Source: JBFLVU01 sp964589625 (GTDB lineage: Bacteria; Acidobacteriota; UBA4820; DSQY01). Taken from it: a DNA stretch of 64,000 bases. The notes below the pieces were generated by a model that was given only the letters and a program-made list of their open reading frames with translations, was not told the origin of the DNA and did no database searches. The stretch spans positions 1 to 64,000 of the forward strand of contig CAZPSH010000014.1 in assembly GCA_964589625.1 (NCBI GenBank). Direction: 5' to 3'. Within the stretch, counting starts at the first letter, position 1; each line of letters begins with the position of its first letter. Shown in pieces: positions 25,437-35,984 of this stretch. Position numbers and translations under genes: made by a program.

Positions 25437-27322
25437 GGGACGTGGTGGTGGGGACGGCGGGTCACATCGACCACGGAAAAACCCTTCTGGTGAAGGCCCT
25501 CACGGGAATCGACGCGGACCGGTGGGAGGAGGAAAAGCGCCGGGGCATCACCCTGGACATCGGATTCGCCACCCTCGAGACCCCGGAGGGAACCCTCCAC
25601 TTCGTCGATCTTCCGGGCCACGAGCGTTTCATCAAGAACATGCTGGCCGGGGCCACGGGCATAGACCTCTGCCTCCTCGTGGTGGCGGCGGACGAGTCGG
25701 TTATGCCCCAGACGGTCGAGCACGCGGAAATCCTCGGGCTTCTCGGCGTGTCCCGCGGCGTCGTGGCCCTGAACAAGGTGGACCTCGTGGACGGGGAAAC
25801 GCGCGAATTGGCCCTCCTGGAGATCTCCGAATTCCTGGATGCCCACGGCCTCGGGCGCCTCCCCGTGGTCCCCGTGAGCGCCACCTCCGGAGAGGGCCTG
25901 GACGCCCTCCGGGAGGCCCTGTTTCGGGAGGCTTCCCTCTGCCCCGCACCGCCGGCGGACCGGCCCTTTCGGCTTCCCGTGGACCGCACCTTCCCCGTGA
26001 AGGGCTTCGGGACGGTCGTGACGGGGACGTGCATCGACGGGTCCGTGAAGGTGGAGGACGCGGTGGAGGTCCTGCCCGCGGGCACGGAGAGCCGGGTGCG
26101 AGGGCTCCAGATTTTCGGCAAGCCGGTGGAGTCCGCTCGGGCGGGCCAGCGGGTGGCGGTCAACCTTTCGGACATCCACCACGCGGAGCTGAGGCGCGGA
26201 GACCTCCTGGGCCGGCCCGGCACGGTGTGGCCCACCCACCTCCTCGACGTGAGCCTGGCCGTCCTGCCCTCGGCGAAGAGGCCCCTCAAGACGGGGGCGG
26301 TCTGCACCCTCCACCTCCACACCCAGGAGGTGGAGGCCCACGTGCACCTCGCGGAGGCGGCTGCGCTGGCACCCGGAGAGGAGGGCCTCGCCCAGCTTCG
26401 GTGCCCAGAGAAGGTGTGCGCCTGGCCGCAGGACCGGTTCATCCTCCGCCTTCCCTCCCCGGCGCGGACCGTGGCCGGCGGCGAGGTCCTCCTGCCGGCC
26501 CGGCGCCGTGCGCGATGGCGGCGCGGGCGGGACCGCGCCGTGGGCGAGGCCCTGCGGGCGAGGGATGCGCTGGGGGCCATGCTCGTGGAAGCGGGTCCCG
26601 CCGGGCTTTCCCCTAGGGACGGCGTGGCGCGGCTGGGAGTGACGCCCGAGCGCCTGGAGGCCCTCTCGGCGGCGGGAGAGAAGGCGGGAACGCTGGTGAA
26701 ATGGGGAGGAGGAACCTGGTGGCTCGATGCCGGGGAGGCCTCGGGGTGGCTCGACCGCGCCTCGGCTTGGCTGAAGACGCGCCACGAGGGCAAGGCGCCC
26801 GTGGATTCGATCCCCCGCCAGGAGCTCCTGGGCCGGTGGAGCCGGATGCTTGGGCCGGCCCGCTGCGAAGCGCTCCTTCAGGCCCTGGTTGCGCTCGGGC
26901 GTGTGGAATTGGACGGGGACCGCGTGCGCCCCGCCGGCCACCGCGTGACCCTCACCGCGCCCCAGCGGGCCGCCTGGGACGGGATCTTGCAGAGGCTGAC
27001 CGAGGCCGGCACGCGCGTCCAGACCGGCAAGGAGCTGGAGGAGGCCTTCGGTCCCTCGGTGCGGCAGGTTCTGCCCCTGCTCGTTTCGGAAGCCCGCCTG
27101 CGCCGCTTTGGGGGAGATTTCTTCATTACTCCCGCCACGCTGGACGCCCTCCGCCTGACCCTGGCCGCGTGGGGGAGGGACAAGTCGCCCCTCATCGCCG
27201 TGCCCGACTTCAAGGACCTGTTGGGCATCACCCGCAAGTACGCCATGCCCCTCCTGGTGTTCCTCGACGAGATGAAATGGACCCGGCGGGAGGGGGAGGG
27301 GAGGAGGATCCTCGTCTCGTAA
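25433..27322 (+). CDS. selB: Selenocysteine-specific elongation factor SelB
   Basis: 629 residues. The GTPase domain has G1 GHIDHGKT, a switch with GITLDIGF, G3 DLPGHERF and G4 NKVD. EF-Tu-like domains II and III follow (VDRTFPVKGFGTVVTGT). The C-terminal winged-helix repeats bind the SECIS hairpin and end with DFKDLLGITRKYAMPLLVFLD, the SelB signature. It delivers Sec-tRNA to in-frame UGA codons. ATG 25433 has GGGAGGG upstream and overlaps rsmD as ATGA. No selA, selD or tRNA-Sec gene is visible nearby, and no selenoprotein is evident in the window. Confidence 0.93.
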   Translation: MRDVVVGTAGHIDHGKTLLVKALTGIDADRWEEEKRRGITLDIGFATLETPEGTLHFVDLPGHERFIKNMLAGATGIDLCLLVVAADESVMPQTVEHAEILGLLGVSRGVVALNKVDLVDGETRELALLEISEFLDAHGLGRLPVVPVSATSGEGLDALREALFREASLCPAPPADRPFRLPVDRTFPVKGFGTVVTGTCIDGSVKVEDAVEVLPAGTESRVRGLQIFGKPVESARAGQRVAVNLSDIHHAELRRGDLLGRPGTVWPTHLLDVSLAVLPSAKRPLKTGAVCTLHLHTQEVEAHVHLAEAAALAPGEEGLAQLRCPEKVCAWPQDRFILRLPSPARTVAGGEVLLPARRRARWRRGRDRAVGEALRARDALGAMLVEAGPAGLSPRDGVARLGVTPERLEALSAAGEKAGTLVKWGGGTWWLDAGEASGWLDRASAWLKTRHEGKAPVDSIPRQELLGRWSRMLGPARCEALLQALVALGRVELDGDRVRPAGHRVTLTAPQRAAWDGILQRLTEAGTRVQTGKELEEAFGPSVRQVLPLLVSEARLRRFGGDFFITPATLDALRLTLAAWGRDKSPLIAVPDFKDLLGITRKYAMPLLVFLDEMKWTRREGEGRRILVS

Positions 27323-27366
27323 ACAGCTCTCGGGGCGGCGCGATGGGAACGACGGGCGCCTCCTTC

Positions 27367-27383
27367 GCCTTCAGGCCGAAGGC
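27367..27383 (+). terminator. Weak hairpin after selB
   Basis: GCCTTC-aggcc-GAAGGC, a 6-bp stem without a T-tract, lies 45 nt after the selB stop. It may help end the rsmD-selB transcript but is not a convincing intrinsic terminator. Confidence 0.25.
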
Positions 27384-27508
27384 CCTCGAAACCTGACTTC
27401 ATGCAGGGCGCGTATCGTCGTGCACGATCCCTCGGGTGTCGCGCAGCCGTCAGCCGGCTCCATGGCGGGAGGAACATCCACTGGCTGCTCCCGCTCCGGG
27501 GCGGGCAT

Positions 27509-27517
27509 TGCTATGAT
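27509..27517 (+). promoter_or_regulatory. Extended -10 promoter of nhaD-like gene
   Basis: TGC-TATGAT with no clear -35. The predicted start near 27524 gives a 37-nt leader carrying GGAGGAAGG before ATG 27561. Confidence 0.45.
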
Positions 27518-27560
27518 GGAGCCCTTCTTGGGGGGGCTCCGGCCCGCAATGGAGGAAGGC

Positions 27561-29063
27561 ATGGTCGACGTCCGCGGGAAACGTGCGTCATCGGAAGGGA
27601 AGGAGGAGGGACGGGTCCGATCCCGGGTCCTTCTCCTGATCTTGGTTCTGACGGTATTGGCCTTTAGTACTACAGGGTGGCTCGCCTCCGAAGGAGGGCC
27701 CGCTGCGCAGGGGCACCGGTCCATCGGGGAGGTACTCCCCCTCTGGTCGGTCCTGCCTTTCGTCGGGATCCTCCTCTCCATCGCCCTGTTTCCCCTTCTG
27801 GCCCCCCATTTCTGGCACCATCACTATCCCAAAGTCTCCCTGGCCTGGGGACTCCTGTTCCTGCTCCCGTTTCTCCTGGCCTTCCGCGGAGAGGCAGGCC
27901 ACGAGACGCTTCACATTTTCCTTATTGACTACGTACCCTTCATCATCCTCCTGTGGGGCCTGTTCACCGTCTCCGGCGGGATCGTGGTGCGGGGCACCCT
28001 GGCGGGCACTCCGGGCGTCAACACGGCGCTCCTTGCCATCGGGACCCTGATCGCCTCGTGGACGGGCACCACGGGAGCGGCCATGCTCCTCATCCGCCCT
28101 CTCTTGAGGGCCAACGCGGCGCGGAGGCACAAGGTCCACGTGATCGTCTTCTTCATCTTCCTGGTGGCCAACATCGGCGGTTCCCTCACGCCCCTTGGGG
28201 ATCCGCCCCTCTTCCTCGGTTTCCTCCACGGCGTTCCCTTCTTCTGGACGATGAAGCTCCTTCCCGTGATGGGCGCGGCCTCCGCCGTCCTGTTGGTCCT
28301 CTTCTACGTGCTGGACCGCCACTACTACAAAAAGGAGGATCCGCAGGCCGAGGCCGGCCAGGGCGGAGAAAAGGTTCCCCTTCGCGTGGACGGGCTCGTG
28401 AACCTCCTCTTCCTCGGGGGCATTCTGGGAGGCGTGCTCCTCTCCGGCTTCTGGCGGCCGGGGGCGTTTTCCCTCCTCGGCATCCACATGGAGACCCAGA
28501 ACCTCGTGCGGGATGCCATCATTCTGGCCATGGGGGGTCTCTCCCTGTGGGCTACTCCGAAGGCGCTCCGGGACGACAACGGCTTCACATGGGAGCCCAT
28601 CCGTGAAGTGGCCATCCTCTTCGCCGGGATCTTCGCCACCATCATCCCAGCCCTGGCTATCTTGAAAGCCGGCGAGCAGGGCCACCTGGCCTTCCTGATC
28701 CGGTCCGTGAAAGAGCCGTGGCAGTTCTTCTGGGCGGCGGGGGGGCTCTCGTCCTTCCTGGACAACGCCCCGACCTACCTCACCTTCTTCAACATGCAGT
28801 TGGGGCGCTTCTATCCGGGGTTGCCCGAAGCCCTGGCCGTACCCCAGTTGATTTCGGAAAACGTCGTGTACCTGAAGGCGGTGGCCGCCGGAGCCGTCTT
28901 TATGGGAGCGAACACGTACATCGGCAACGCCCCGAACTTCATGGTGCGCTCCATCGCCGAAGAGGCGGGCGTGGACATGCCCTCCTTTTTCGGCTACATG
29001 TTCAAGTGGTCCATCCCCGTCCTGATCCCGCTCTTCGTGGGCATCGGGCTTATCTTCTTCTGA
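27561..29063 (+). CDS. NhaD-like Na+/H+ antiporter (IT superfamily permease)
   Basis: 500 residues with about 12 membrane helices. Diagnostic blocks are ASWTGTTGAAMLLIRPLL, FLVANIGGSLTPLGDPPLFL, SSFLDNAPTYLTFFNMQLG and GANTYIGNAPNFMVRSI. The two N/D-containing re-entrant motifs are typical of the NhaD/CitM (ion transporter) fold. It probably exchanges Na+ for H+ across the inner membrane. ATG 27561 has GGAGGAAGG immediately upstream; the frame is open earlier but those codons precede the promoter. It is followed 15 nt later by a coupled unknown gene. Confidence 0.85.
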   Translation: MVDVRGKRASSEGKEEGRVRSRVLLLILVLTVLAFSTTGWLASEGGPAAQGHRSIGEVLPLWSVLPFVGILLSIALFPLLAPHFWHHHYPKVSLAWGLLFLLPFLLAFRGEAGHETLHIFLIDYVPFIILLWGLFTVSGGIVVRGTLAGTPGVNTALLAIGTLIASWTGTTGAAMLLIRPLLRANAARRHKVHVIVFFIFLVANIGGSLTPLGDPPLFLGFLHGVPFFWTMKLLPVMGAASAVLLVLFYVLDRHYYKKEDPQAEAGQGGEKVPLRVDGLVNLLFLGGILGGVLLSGFWRPGAFSLLGIHMETQNLVRDAIILAMGGLSLWATPKALRDDNGFTWEPIREVAILFAGIFATIIPALAILKAGEQGHLAFLIRSVKEPWQFFWAAGGLSSFLDNAPTYLTFFNMQLGRFYPGLPEALAVPQLISENVVYLKAVAAGAVFMGANTYIGNAPNFMVRSIAEEAGVDMPSFFGYMFKWSIPVLIPLFVGIGLIFF

Positions 29064-29078
29064 ACGGGAGGCTCAGCC

Positions 29079-29666
29079 ATGGCGGCCAAGTACTGGGAAC
29101 TGGTGATCGACGGCCCGAAGGGGTGGGACCTCGGGTTCCTCCGGGGGTACCTATTGGGGAAGGGCCTGGACGGGAACCTCGTGGACCTGGAAGCGGAGGG
29201 CTTCGACTGTGAGCCCTACCGCGAGAAGATCCGCGAACTCTTGAATCCGGAACAGGACACCCTTCATGTGGCCGTGCCCGAGGGCGCCCTCGACGGCGTG
29301 ACGGAGGCCCTGGGCGAGTCGGCGGCGGCGGGCCGCCCCATGACCCTGCGCCACCAGCGGCCCCTGGCCGGGGCCAGCTTCGGCTTTTCCCTGCGCGTCT
29401 ACTCGCGCGAGCACGGAGCCCGCTTTCTCGCTTTCTTTCGGAATCTGCCCGCCGGGGCCCGGCTCGTGGAGGAAGAGCCCCTTCGGGAGAAGCAGGACCC
29501 CGAGTCCAAAGGGGTGGAGCTGTACGCGCCCTCCCACGACTACGAACTGACCGGCCGCGGACGGGTGGAGGGAGCCTTCGATGCCGTACTGGAGGCCTAC
29601 CGCTTCTGCCGGAGGGAAGACCTCATCCACCAGGAACGGGCCCAATTGTCGGAAGAGGATTCCTGA
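29079..29666 (+). CDS. Hypothetical protein co-transcribed with NhaD-like antiporter
   Basis: 195 residues, soluble, with no signal peptide or membrane helix and no family I recognise. It opens MAAKYWELVIDGPKGWDLGF. The middle reads as alternating beta-alpha (DTLHVAVPEGALDGVTEAL) and an FSLRVYSREHGARFLAFFRNL block suggests a small alpha/beta fold. It is acidic overall. The gene is 15 nt after the antiporter, with GGGAGGCTCAGCC before ATG 29079, so it is in the same operon. A regulatory or cytosolic partner role for the antiporter is possible but unproven. Confidence 0.75.
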   Translation: MAAKYWELVIDGPKGWDLGFLRGYLLGKGLDGNLVDLEAEGFDCEPYREKIRELLNPEQDTLHVAVPEGALDGVTEALGESAAAGRPMTLRHQRPLAGASFGFSLRVYSREHGARFLAFFRNLPAGARLVEEEPLREKQDPESKGVELYAPSHDYELTGRGRVEGAFDAVLEAYRFCRREDLIHQERAQLSEEDS

Positions 29667-29699
29667 GACATCCCGAAGACCAGGAGCGCACGAACGCGA

Positions 29700-29725
29700 A
29701 GCGGCCCCCCATTAGGCGGGCCGCT
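29700..29725. terminator. Bidirectional terminator hairpin between convergent genes
   Basis: AGCGGCCC-(10 nt)-GGGCCGCT forms a perfect 8-bp stem between the plus-strand hypothetical gene and the minus-strand pyrophosphatase. T-richness is slight on both sides. Confidence 0.5.
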
Positions 29726-29748
29726 CGCTGTCAAATGCCAGGCCCCGC

Positions 29749-31983
<2,235 letters not shown>

Positions 31984-32328
31984 GCGACTCCTCCTCCCGA
32001 ACGGCTAACGAATACCTGGTTAAAAGGCGTTCCCCCCTGGAACCACAAGCGGGTTCGCCGCTTGTGCAAATGGTCGCACATGCATTTGCCCCGGGTAAAG
32101 ATTCCCCCATTTTGTGCAGAAGGCTAGGGGAAAACGCCCCGCCTGCCCGCCGGCCAGCCCGCGCGGGCGCGAACCTCGAGGGTCCGGGGTCCCTTCCGGA
32201 GCCATTGGAGTCGGGGAAAAGGATTTAGAAATCAGCGCGGTAGAAAGGCCGAGGCGGAGGACCCGGCCGGGCTTCCTCCGCCTCGAAGTGATACAGAATG
32301 TTTCAGGCCGGTTTGGAGCGGCCCAACG
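31984..32328 (-). other. Intergenic region upstream of hppA with inverted repeats
   Basis: No gene is seen in these 345 nt. It holds a 9-bp hairpin CACAAGCGG-gttcg-CCGCTTGTG (32044-32066) and a 7-bp dyad GCAAATG...CATTTGC (32066-32089) that share one base, then the exb-operon terminator at 32242-32284. The hppA promoter was not identified with confidence; minus-strand TTTACC near 32094-32099 could be a -35. The two dyads are candidates for operator or 5'-leader structures. Confidence 0.45.
32242..32284 (-). terminator. Terminator of the tonB-exb operon
   Basis: On the minus strand GAGGCGGAGGA-(loop)-TCCTCCGCCTC forms a 10-11-bp stem and is followed by GGCCTTTCT. It lies about 45 nt after the last exbD stop. 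Confidence 0.75.
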
Positions 32329-32733
32329 TTAGTTCAGGACGAACCCGATGGTTTCGACCTTGCCGGGGCCGCGGGCGATGTCCAGGGCCTTCACCACGGA
32401 TTCGTAGGGGGCCTTGTCGTCCACGTCCACGAAGAGGACCTTGTCCGCGCGTGTGGCGAAGATGGCGCCGAGCCGTTCGCCCAGGTCCTGCAGGGTGACG
32501 GGTTGACGGTTGATGGACATGCCGCTGCCGGCGTCGATTTGCAGCACGATCGCGTTGCTCTGGCTTGGGTTGGTGGATGGAGGCGCCTTGGGGGGCACCT
32601 GGGTCGTGAAGCCCTTCTGGAGGATGGGCGTGATCACCATGAAGATGATGATCAGCACCAGGAGGATGTCCACCAGCGGCGTCACGTTGATGTCGGACAT
32701 GGCGCCGTGGCCTTTGGAGACGTTCATCGACAT
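32329..32733 (-). CDS. exbD: ExbD/TolR-family biopolymer transport protein (second copy)
   Basis: 134 residues with one N-terminal helix carrying the essential Asp (VTPLVDILLVLIIIFMV, about 17-33) and a periplasmic domain ending VETIGFVLN. It is part of the energy-transducing stator that lets ExbB/ExbD drive TonB with the proton motive force. It starts 15 nt after the previous exbD. Two unlike ExbD copies in one operon are common in this kind of system and may form a heteromeric stator. Confidence 0.9.
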   Translation of the reverse strand: MSMNVSKGHGAMSDINVTPLVDILLVLIIIFMVITPILQKGFTTQVPPKAPPSTNPSQSNAIVLQIDAGSGMSINRQPVTLQDLGERLGAIFATRADKVLFVDVDDKAPYESVVKALDIARGPGKVETIGFVLN

Positions 32734-32748
32734 GGGACCGCGCCTCCC

Positions 32749-33225
32749 TTAGCTCTTTCCCGCCGTGCCGGAGGCGACGGCCCCCGCGGCGTTACCGGTG
32801 ACGGGATTGCCCTTTTCATCCACGTGCTGGGCCACCAACCCGACGCCCTTGAATCCCACCGACTGGACGGTGCGGAGCACGTCCTTGACGTAGACGAACT
32901 CCACGCGCTTGTCCGCCTTGATGTACACGTCGCGACCGGGGTTCCGGGCGTAGTCCTCCTGGAGGCTCTCCTGGAGGACGTCGCCGGGGATCCACTTGGC
33001 TCCGTACCAGAGCTTGCCGTCCTCCTGGAGGGAGATGTTGATGTTGCTCTCCTTCTCGGGCTGGGCCTCGGGATTCCTGGCGTTGGGGAGATTGACCGGG
33101 ACGCCCTTCTGCAGCAGAGGGGTGACCACCATGAAGATGATCAGGAGCACCAGGCACACGTCCGCGAAGGGCGTGATGTTGATGTCGGCGTTCAGACTCT
33201 TCTTTTCGCCAACGTTCATGCTCAT
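32749..33225 (-). CDS. exbD: ExbD/TolR-family biopolymer transport protein (first copy)
   Basis: 158 residues. The transmembrane Asp is in ITPFADVCLVLLIIFMV (about 18-34), and the periplasmic region contains DVYIKADKRVEFVYVKDVL. The C-terminus has an extra Gly/Ala-rich tail (GNPVTGNAAGAVASGTAGKS) absent from the neighbouring copy. ATG 33225 lies 19 nt after exbB. Confidence 0.9.
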   Translation of the reverse strand: MSMNVGEKKSLNADINITPFADVCLVLLIIFMVVTPLLQKGVPVNLPNARNPEAQPEKESNINISLQEDGKLWYGAKWIPGDVLQESLQEDYARNPGRDVYIKADKRVEFVYVKDVLRTVQSVGFKGVGLVAQHVDEKGNPVTGNAAGAVASGTAGKS

Positions 33226-33244
33226 GGCGACCTCCCGAAAAGAC

Positions 33245-33919
33245 CTACTTCTCCTCGATGCCGGTGACCTTCACGAAGTGGTCCAGCAGCTCCGAGGCCG
33301 AGTTGCTCATCTCGATGGAAATGAGGTCGGCCTTGTCCGTGAAGTAGTTGTAGAACCACACGGCGGGCACGGCGACGAAGAGGCCGAAGGCAGTGGTCAC
33401 GAGGGCCTCGGCGATGCCGCCGGCCACGGCGCCAATGCCGCCCGAGCCGGAGAGGGCCATGCCGCGGAAGGCGTTGATGATGCCGACGACGGTGCCGAAG
33501 AGGCCGACGAAGGGGGCCGTCGCGCCGATGGTGGCGAGGGTGCCGAAGCCGCGCTTCATGTCCGAGGCGGTCTTCACGGTGGCCCGCTCGATGGCGCGCC
33601 GGGAGGCCTCGATCACGTTGTAGTCGACCTTGGCGGAAGACTCGGCCTTGAACTCGAGGAGCGCGGCGGAAAAGACCTTCGCCAGGTGGCTGTTCTTGAA
33701 CTTCTTGGCGAGATCGATGCACTCGTCGATCTTGTTCTGCTTAAGGAGTCCGCCCACCTTCGTGATGAACTGGAGCGATTCCTTCTTCGCGGAACGGAAG
33801 ATGATGTACCGGTCAATGAACACCCAGATGGACAGGAGGTTCATGAAGACGAGCAAGATCGCCACGCCCTTGGCCAGCCATCCCATCTCGTGCCAGAGGT
33901 CAATGATATTGAAACTCAT
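33245..33919 (-). CDS. exbB: ExbB/MotA/TolQ-family proton channel protein
   Basis: 224 residues with three membrane helices (about 15-38, 110-135 and 150-180). The conserved block GTLATIGATAPFVGLFGTVVGI marks the MotA/TolQ/ExbB family. It forms the pentameric channel surrounding ExbD. It sits 37 nt after tonB. Confidence 0.93.
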   Translation of the reverse strand: MSFNIIDLWHEMGWLAKGVAILLVFMNLLSIWVFIDRYIIFRSAKKESLQFITKVGGLLKQNKIDECIDLAKKFKNSHLAKVFSAALLEFKAESSAKVDYNVIEASRRAIERATVKTASDMKRGFGTLATIGATAPFVGLFGTVVGIINAFRGMALSGSGGIGAVAGGIAEALVTTAFGLFVAVPAVWFYNYFTDKADLISIEMSNSASELLDHFVKVTGIEEK

Positions 33920-33956
33920 TGCGCGGACTCCTTTCTGACGAATACCAACCGCAACC

Positions 33957-34679
33957 CTACCTGCTCGCAGAGAAATTGATCGTCACGATCCAGAACACCG
34001 AGACCCGCTGACCGGCCTCGGTCGTTGGGGGGGAGTACTTCCATTTGCGGACCGCGTCCAGGGCGGCCTCGTTGAAGATCTGGTTGTTGGACTGCAGGAC
34101 GCGGGCGTTTTCGACCTCGCCGTTCTCGTTGATGATGATCTCCATGACGACGCGCCCCGAAAGGCCCATGGCCTGCGCGGCCGGCGGGTAGGTGGGATTG
34201 ATCTGCCGGACCAGCTTGGGCTGGCGGATGGAGCCCATGGGGAGGATCTTCTTCTCCTGGCTGCCCAGCGGCCCGCCGCCGAGGACGCCGCCGAGGACGC
34301 CGCCTTCGACGCCGCCTTCGACGCCGCCTTCGACGCCGCCCTCACCCCCCACGGCGCCGGCGGGCATCGGGGGGGGGATATTCTCGGGCACCACCGTCGG
34401 GGCCACGAGCTTGTTGGGATCGATGGGCGGCGGCGCCTGCACCTTGGTGGTCGAGATTTTCGGCGGAGCCGGAGGCGGGGGCGGGGGCGGAGGCGGGGGC
34501 GCCGAGCTGAAGAACGAAACGACGATGGGCGGGGGCTGAAGGACGTCCTGGGCGTAGATGCTGTAGAGGACGAGGCCCGAGATGAGGACTACGTGGAACA
34601 CCACCGCCACCGGGAAGGAGTAGACCTTCACCTTCGACGGCTTCGGCTTTTTGGTCTCGACTAGGGATTCCTCAAACAT
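33957..34679 (-). CDS. tonB: TonB-family energy transducer
   Basis: 240 residues. It has a short cytoplasmic basic start (KKPKPSKVKVYSF), a single helix (about 22-44), a Pro-rich span (ten consecutive Pro near 60-69), a Gly-Gly-Val-Glu/Leu repeat tract (about 112-136), and the C-terminal TonB domain: NPTYPPAAQAMGLSGRVVMEI, then WKYSPPTTEAGQRVSV. It couples inner-membrane energy to outer-membrane receptors, which supports a diderm host. It starts 11 nt after the TPR lipoprotein gene. Confidence 0.93.
   Translation of the reverse strand: MFEESLVETKKPKPSKVKVYSFPVAVVFHVVLISGLVLYSIYAQDVLQPPPIVVSFFSSAPPPPPPPPPPAPPKISTTKVQAPPPIDPNKLVAPTVVPENIPPPMPAGAVGGEGGVEGGVEGGVEGGVLGGVLGGGPLGSQEKKILPMGSIRQPKLVRQINPTYPPAAQAMGLSGRVVMEIIINENGEVENARVLQSNNQIFNEAALDAVRKWKYSPPTTEAGQRVSVFWIVTINFSASR
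34273..34344 (-). repeat. 12-nt minisatellite inside tonB
   Basis: Tandem 12-mers (plus-strand GACGCCGCC plus TTC or GAG) encode repeated GGVE and GGVL units in the periplasmic spacer of TonB. Copy number is likely variable by slippage and would change spacer length in 4-residue steps. Confidence 0.8.
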
Positions 34680-34690
34680 TGAACACCTCG

Positions 34691-35608
34691 TCAGTTAGCG
34701 GCGGCCGGGGAGGGCGTCGAGGGAGGGGGCGTGGTGCCGGGCTTGTAGGTCCCCTTGCGGATGGCGAGGGCGATGTCGCGCTCCTGGTCGGCCATCCGGG
34801 TGAACTCGTCGGCCTGGGCGAGGAGGTCCCTCTTGAGACGCCGGTCCTTCTCGTTCTCGGCGGCGTTCTTGGCGAACTTGGCCTTCTCGCGGAAGAGGAG
34901 GTTCTTGAAGAGGTGCCCGTTGAAATTCATGGGGTCCAGGCGCAGGGCCTTGTCGAGGGCCTGCATCCCGCTGTCCACGATCTGGGAGCGCTTCTCGTCG
35001 GGGTCCTGGTTGTTGTACGAACGGTTCCAGCAGAGGGCGCCGATGAAGAGCCAGCCGTTGGGGTCGGTGGGCGTGAGCTCGGCCTTCAGCTTCGAGTATT
35101 CGAGGGACTTCTCGAAGTTGCCCATCTTGCCGTACATGATGGAGAGGGTTTGGACGATGCGCGAGTCCTTGGGGTCCTTGCGGAGCTCCTGCTCGTAGAA
35201 CTTCACGCCCTGCTCCAGGCGGTTCTGGTTGATGTAGAGGTTGATGATGTAGTCCTGGACGTAGTCATCTTTCCCCACGATGTCCAGGTACTTGCGGAAA
35301 GCCTCCAGGGCCTTGTCCGTGTAACGTTCGTCTTCGGGGGCCTTGGATCCGGGCTCGACGAGGCTCCAGTAGGAGTACGCCAGGTACTTCCAGTTGTCGG
35401 CCCTTCGGGGGTTGATCTTGAGGGCGGCGTCGAAGTTCTTGGCGGCGTCTTCATACTTGCCGGCCTTGTAGGCCTTCGCGGCGTCCTTCATGAAGAGGTG
35501 TTCCCGGAGGGAGGAGCATCCGATGGCCGAAGCGCCCAGCCAGAGGGCCACCCCGAGCCATGCCGCCCTGCTCCCCCAACTTCGACCTTTCCATTGGCCC
35601 AAACGCAT
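34691..35608 (-). CDS. TPR-repeat lipoprotein of the tonB operon
   Basis: 305 residues. The N-terminal hydrophobic signal ends LGASAIGCSS, a probable lipobox (Cys about 27). Tetratricopeptide-type helices follow: DAAKAYKAGKYEDAAKNFDAAL, YTDKALEAFRKYLDIV, and NFEKSLEYSKLKAELTP. It ends in a Pro/Thr-rich tail. ATG 35608 is chosen for its AGGAGG 9 nt upstream; an ATG at 35653 is also in frame. It probably acts as a periplasmic scaffold for the TonB-ExbBD machine it precedes. Confidence 0.82.
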   Translation of the reverse strand: MRLGQWKGRSWGSRAAWLGVALWLGASAIGCSSLREHLFMKDAAKAYKAGKYEDAAKNFDAALKINPRRADNWKYLAYSYWSLVEPGSKAPEDERYTDKALEAFRKYLDIVGKDDYVQDYIINLYINQNRLEQGVKFYEQELRKDPKDSRIVQTLSIMYGKMGNFEKSLEYSKLKAELTPTDPNGWLFIGALCWNRSYNNQDPDEKRSQIVDSGMQALDKALRLDPMNFNGHLFKNLLFREKAKFAKNAAENEKDRRLKRDLLAQADEFTRMADQERDIALAIRKGTYKPGTTPPPSTPSPAAAN

Positions 35609-35791
35609 CGTCTTGGCCTCCTGGAGGTTTCCCCGTGACGGGAGTTGCGCCATGTTCTCCACCTTCGCTTTCACGATAATCCGGACGTGACGGCAGACGG
35701 GGAAGGCACTCAGGTGAATCCGCGAGGGTCCGAATCGCCGAAAGCCACCCAACCAGACCGGGCCGCCCCAAGCGGCGTGCCCAGACGCGCC

Positions 35792-35820
35792 AATAAACCA
35801 TATTCGAGGTCGTTTGGCAA
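35792..35820 (-). promoter_or_regulatory. Promoter candidate of the TPR-tonB-exb operon
   Basis: Minus-strand TTGCCA (35820-35815), a 17-nt spacer and TTTATT (35797-35792) preceded by TGG. It lies about 185 nt before ATG 35608, so a long leader is implied. Confidence 0.4.
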
Positions 35821-35911
35821 GAGGTTGGGATGATCCAGACGACCTGGGGCAAATCCCCCAAGAAGCCGGGCCTTTGGGAGTTTGGGCGCGCATGGCCGTT
35901 CGCCCCTCCTG

Positions 35912-35920
35912 TGCTACGGT
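35912..35920 (+). promoter_or_regulatory. Extended -10 promoter candidate of FAD/Fe-S dehydrogenase
   Basis: TGC-TACGGT. A start near 35927 would exclude the upstream ATG at 35892 and support a GTG start at 35985. Confidence 0.35.
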
Positions 35921-35984
35921 GGTCGGCGGGGGTTCGTCGGAACATCCCCGGCGCCCCCGCGTTGAGGTGAGACCGGAGCCGGCC

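Larger units (their letters stand above)
35609..35984. other. Divergent intergenic region tonB operon / FAD-Fe-S dehydrogenase
   Basis: No gene is assigned in these 376 nt. It contains the two divergent promoters listed separately and an untranslated leader of roughly 175 nt for the tonB operon. Frames open in both directions here have no family similarity. Confidence 0.45.

Noticed and set aside
27323..27560. A tRNA-Sec gene next to selB
   Set aside because: No acceptor/CCA pairing, long variable arm or TCA anticodon context could be built; only a small hairpin is present.
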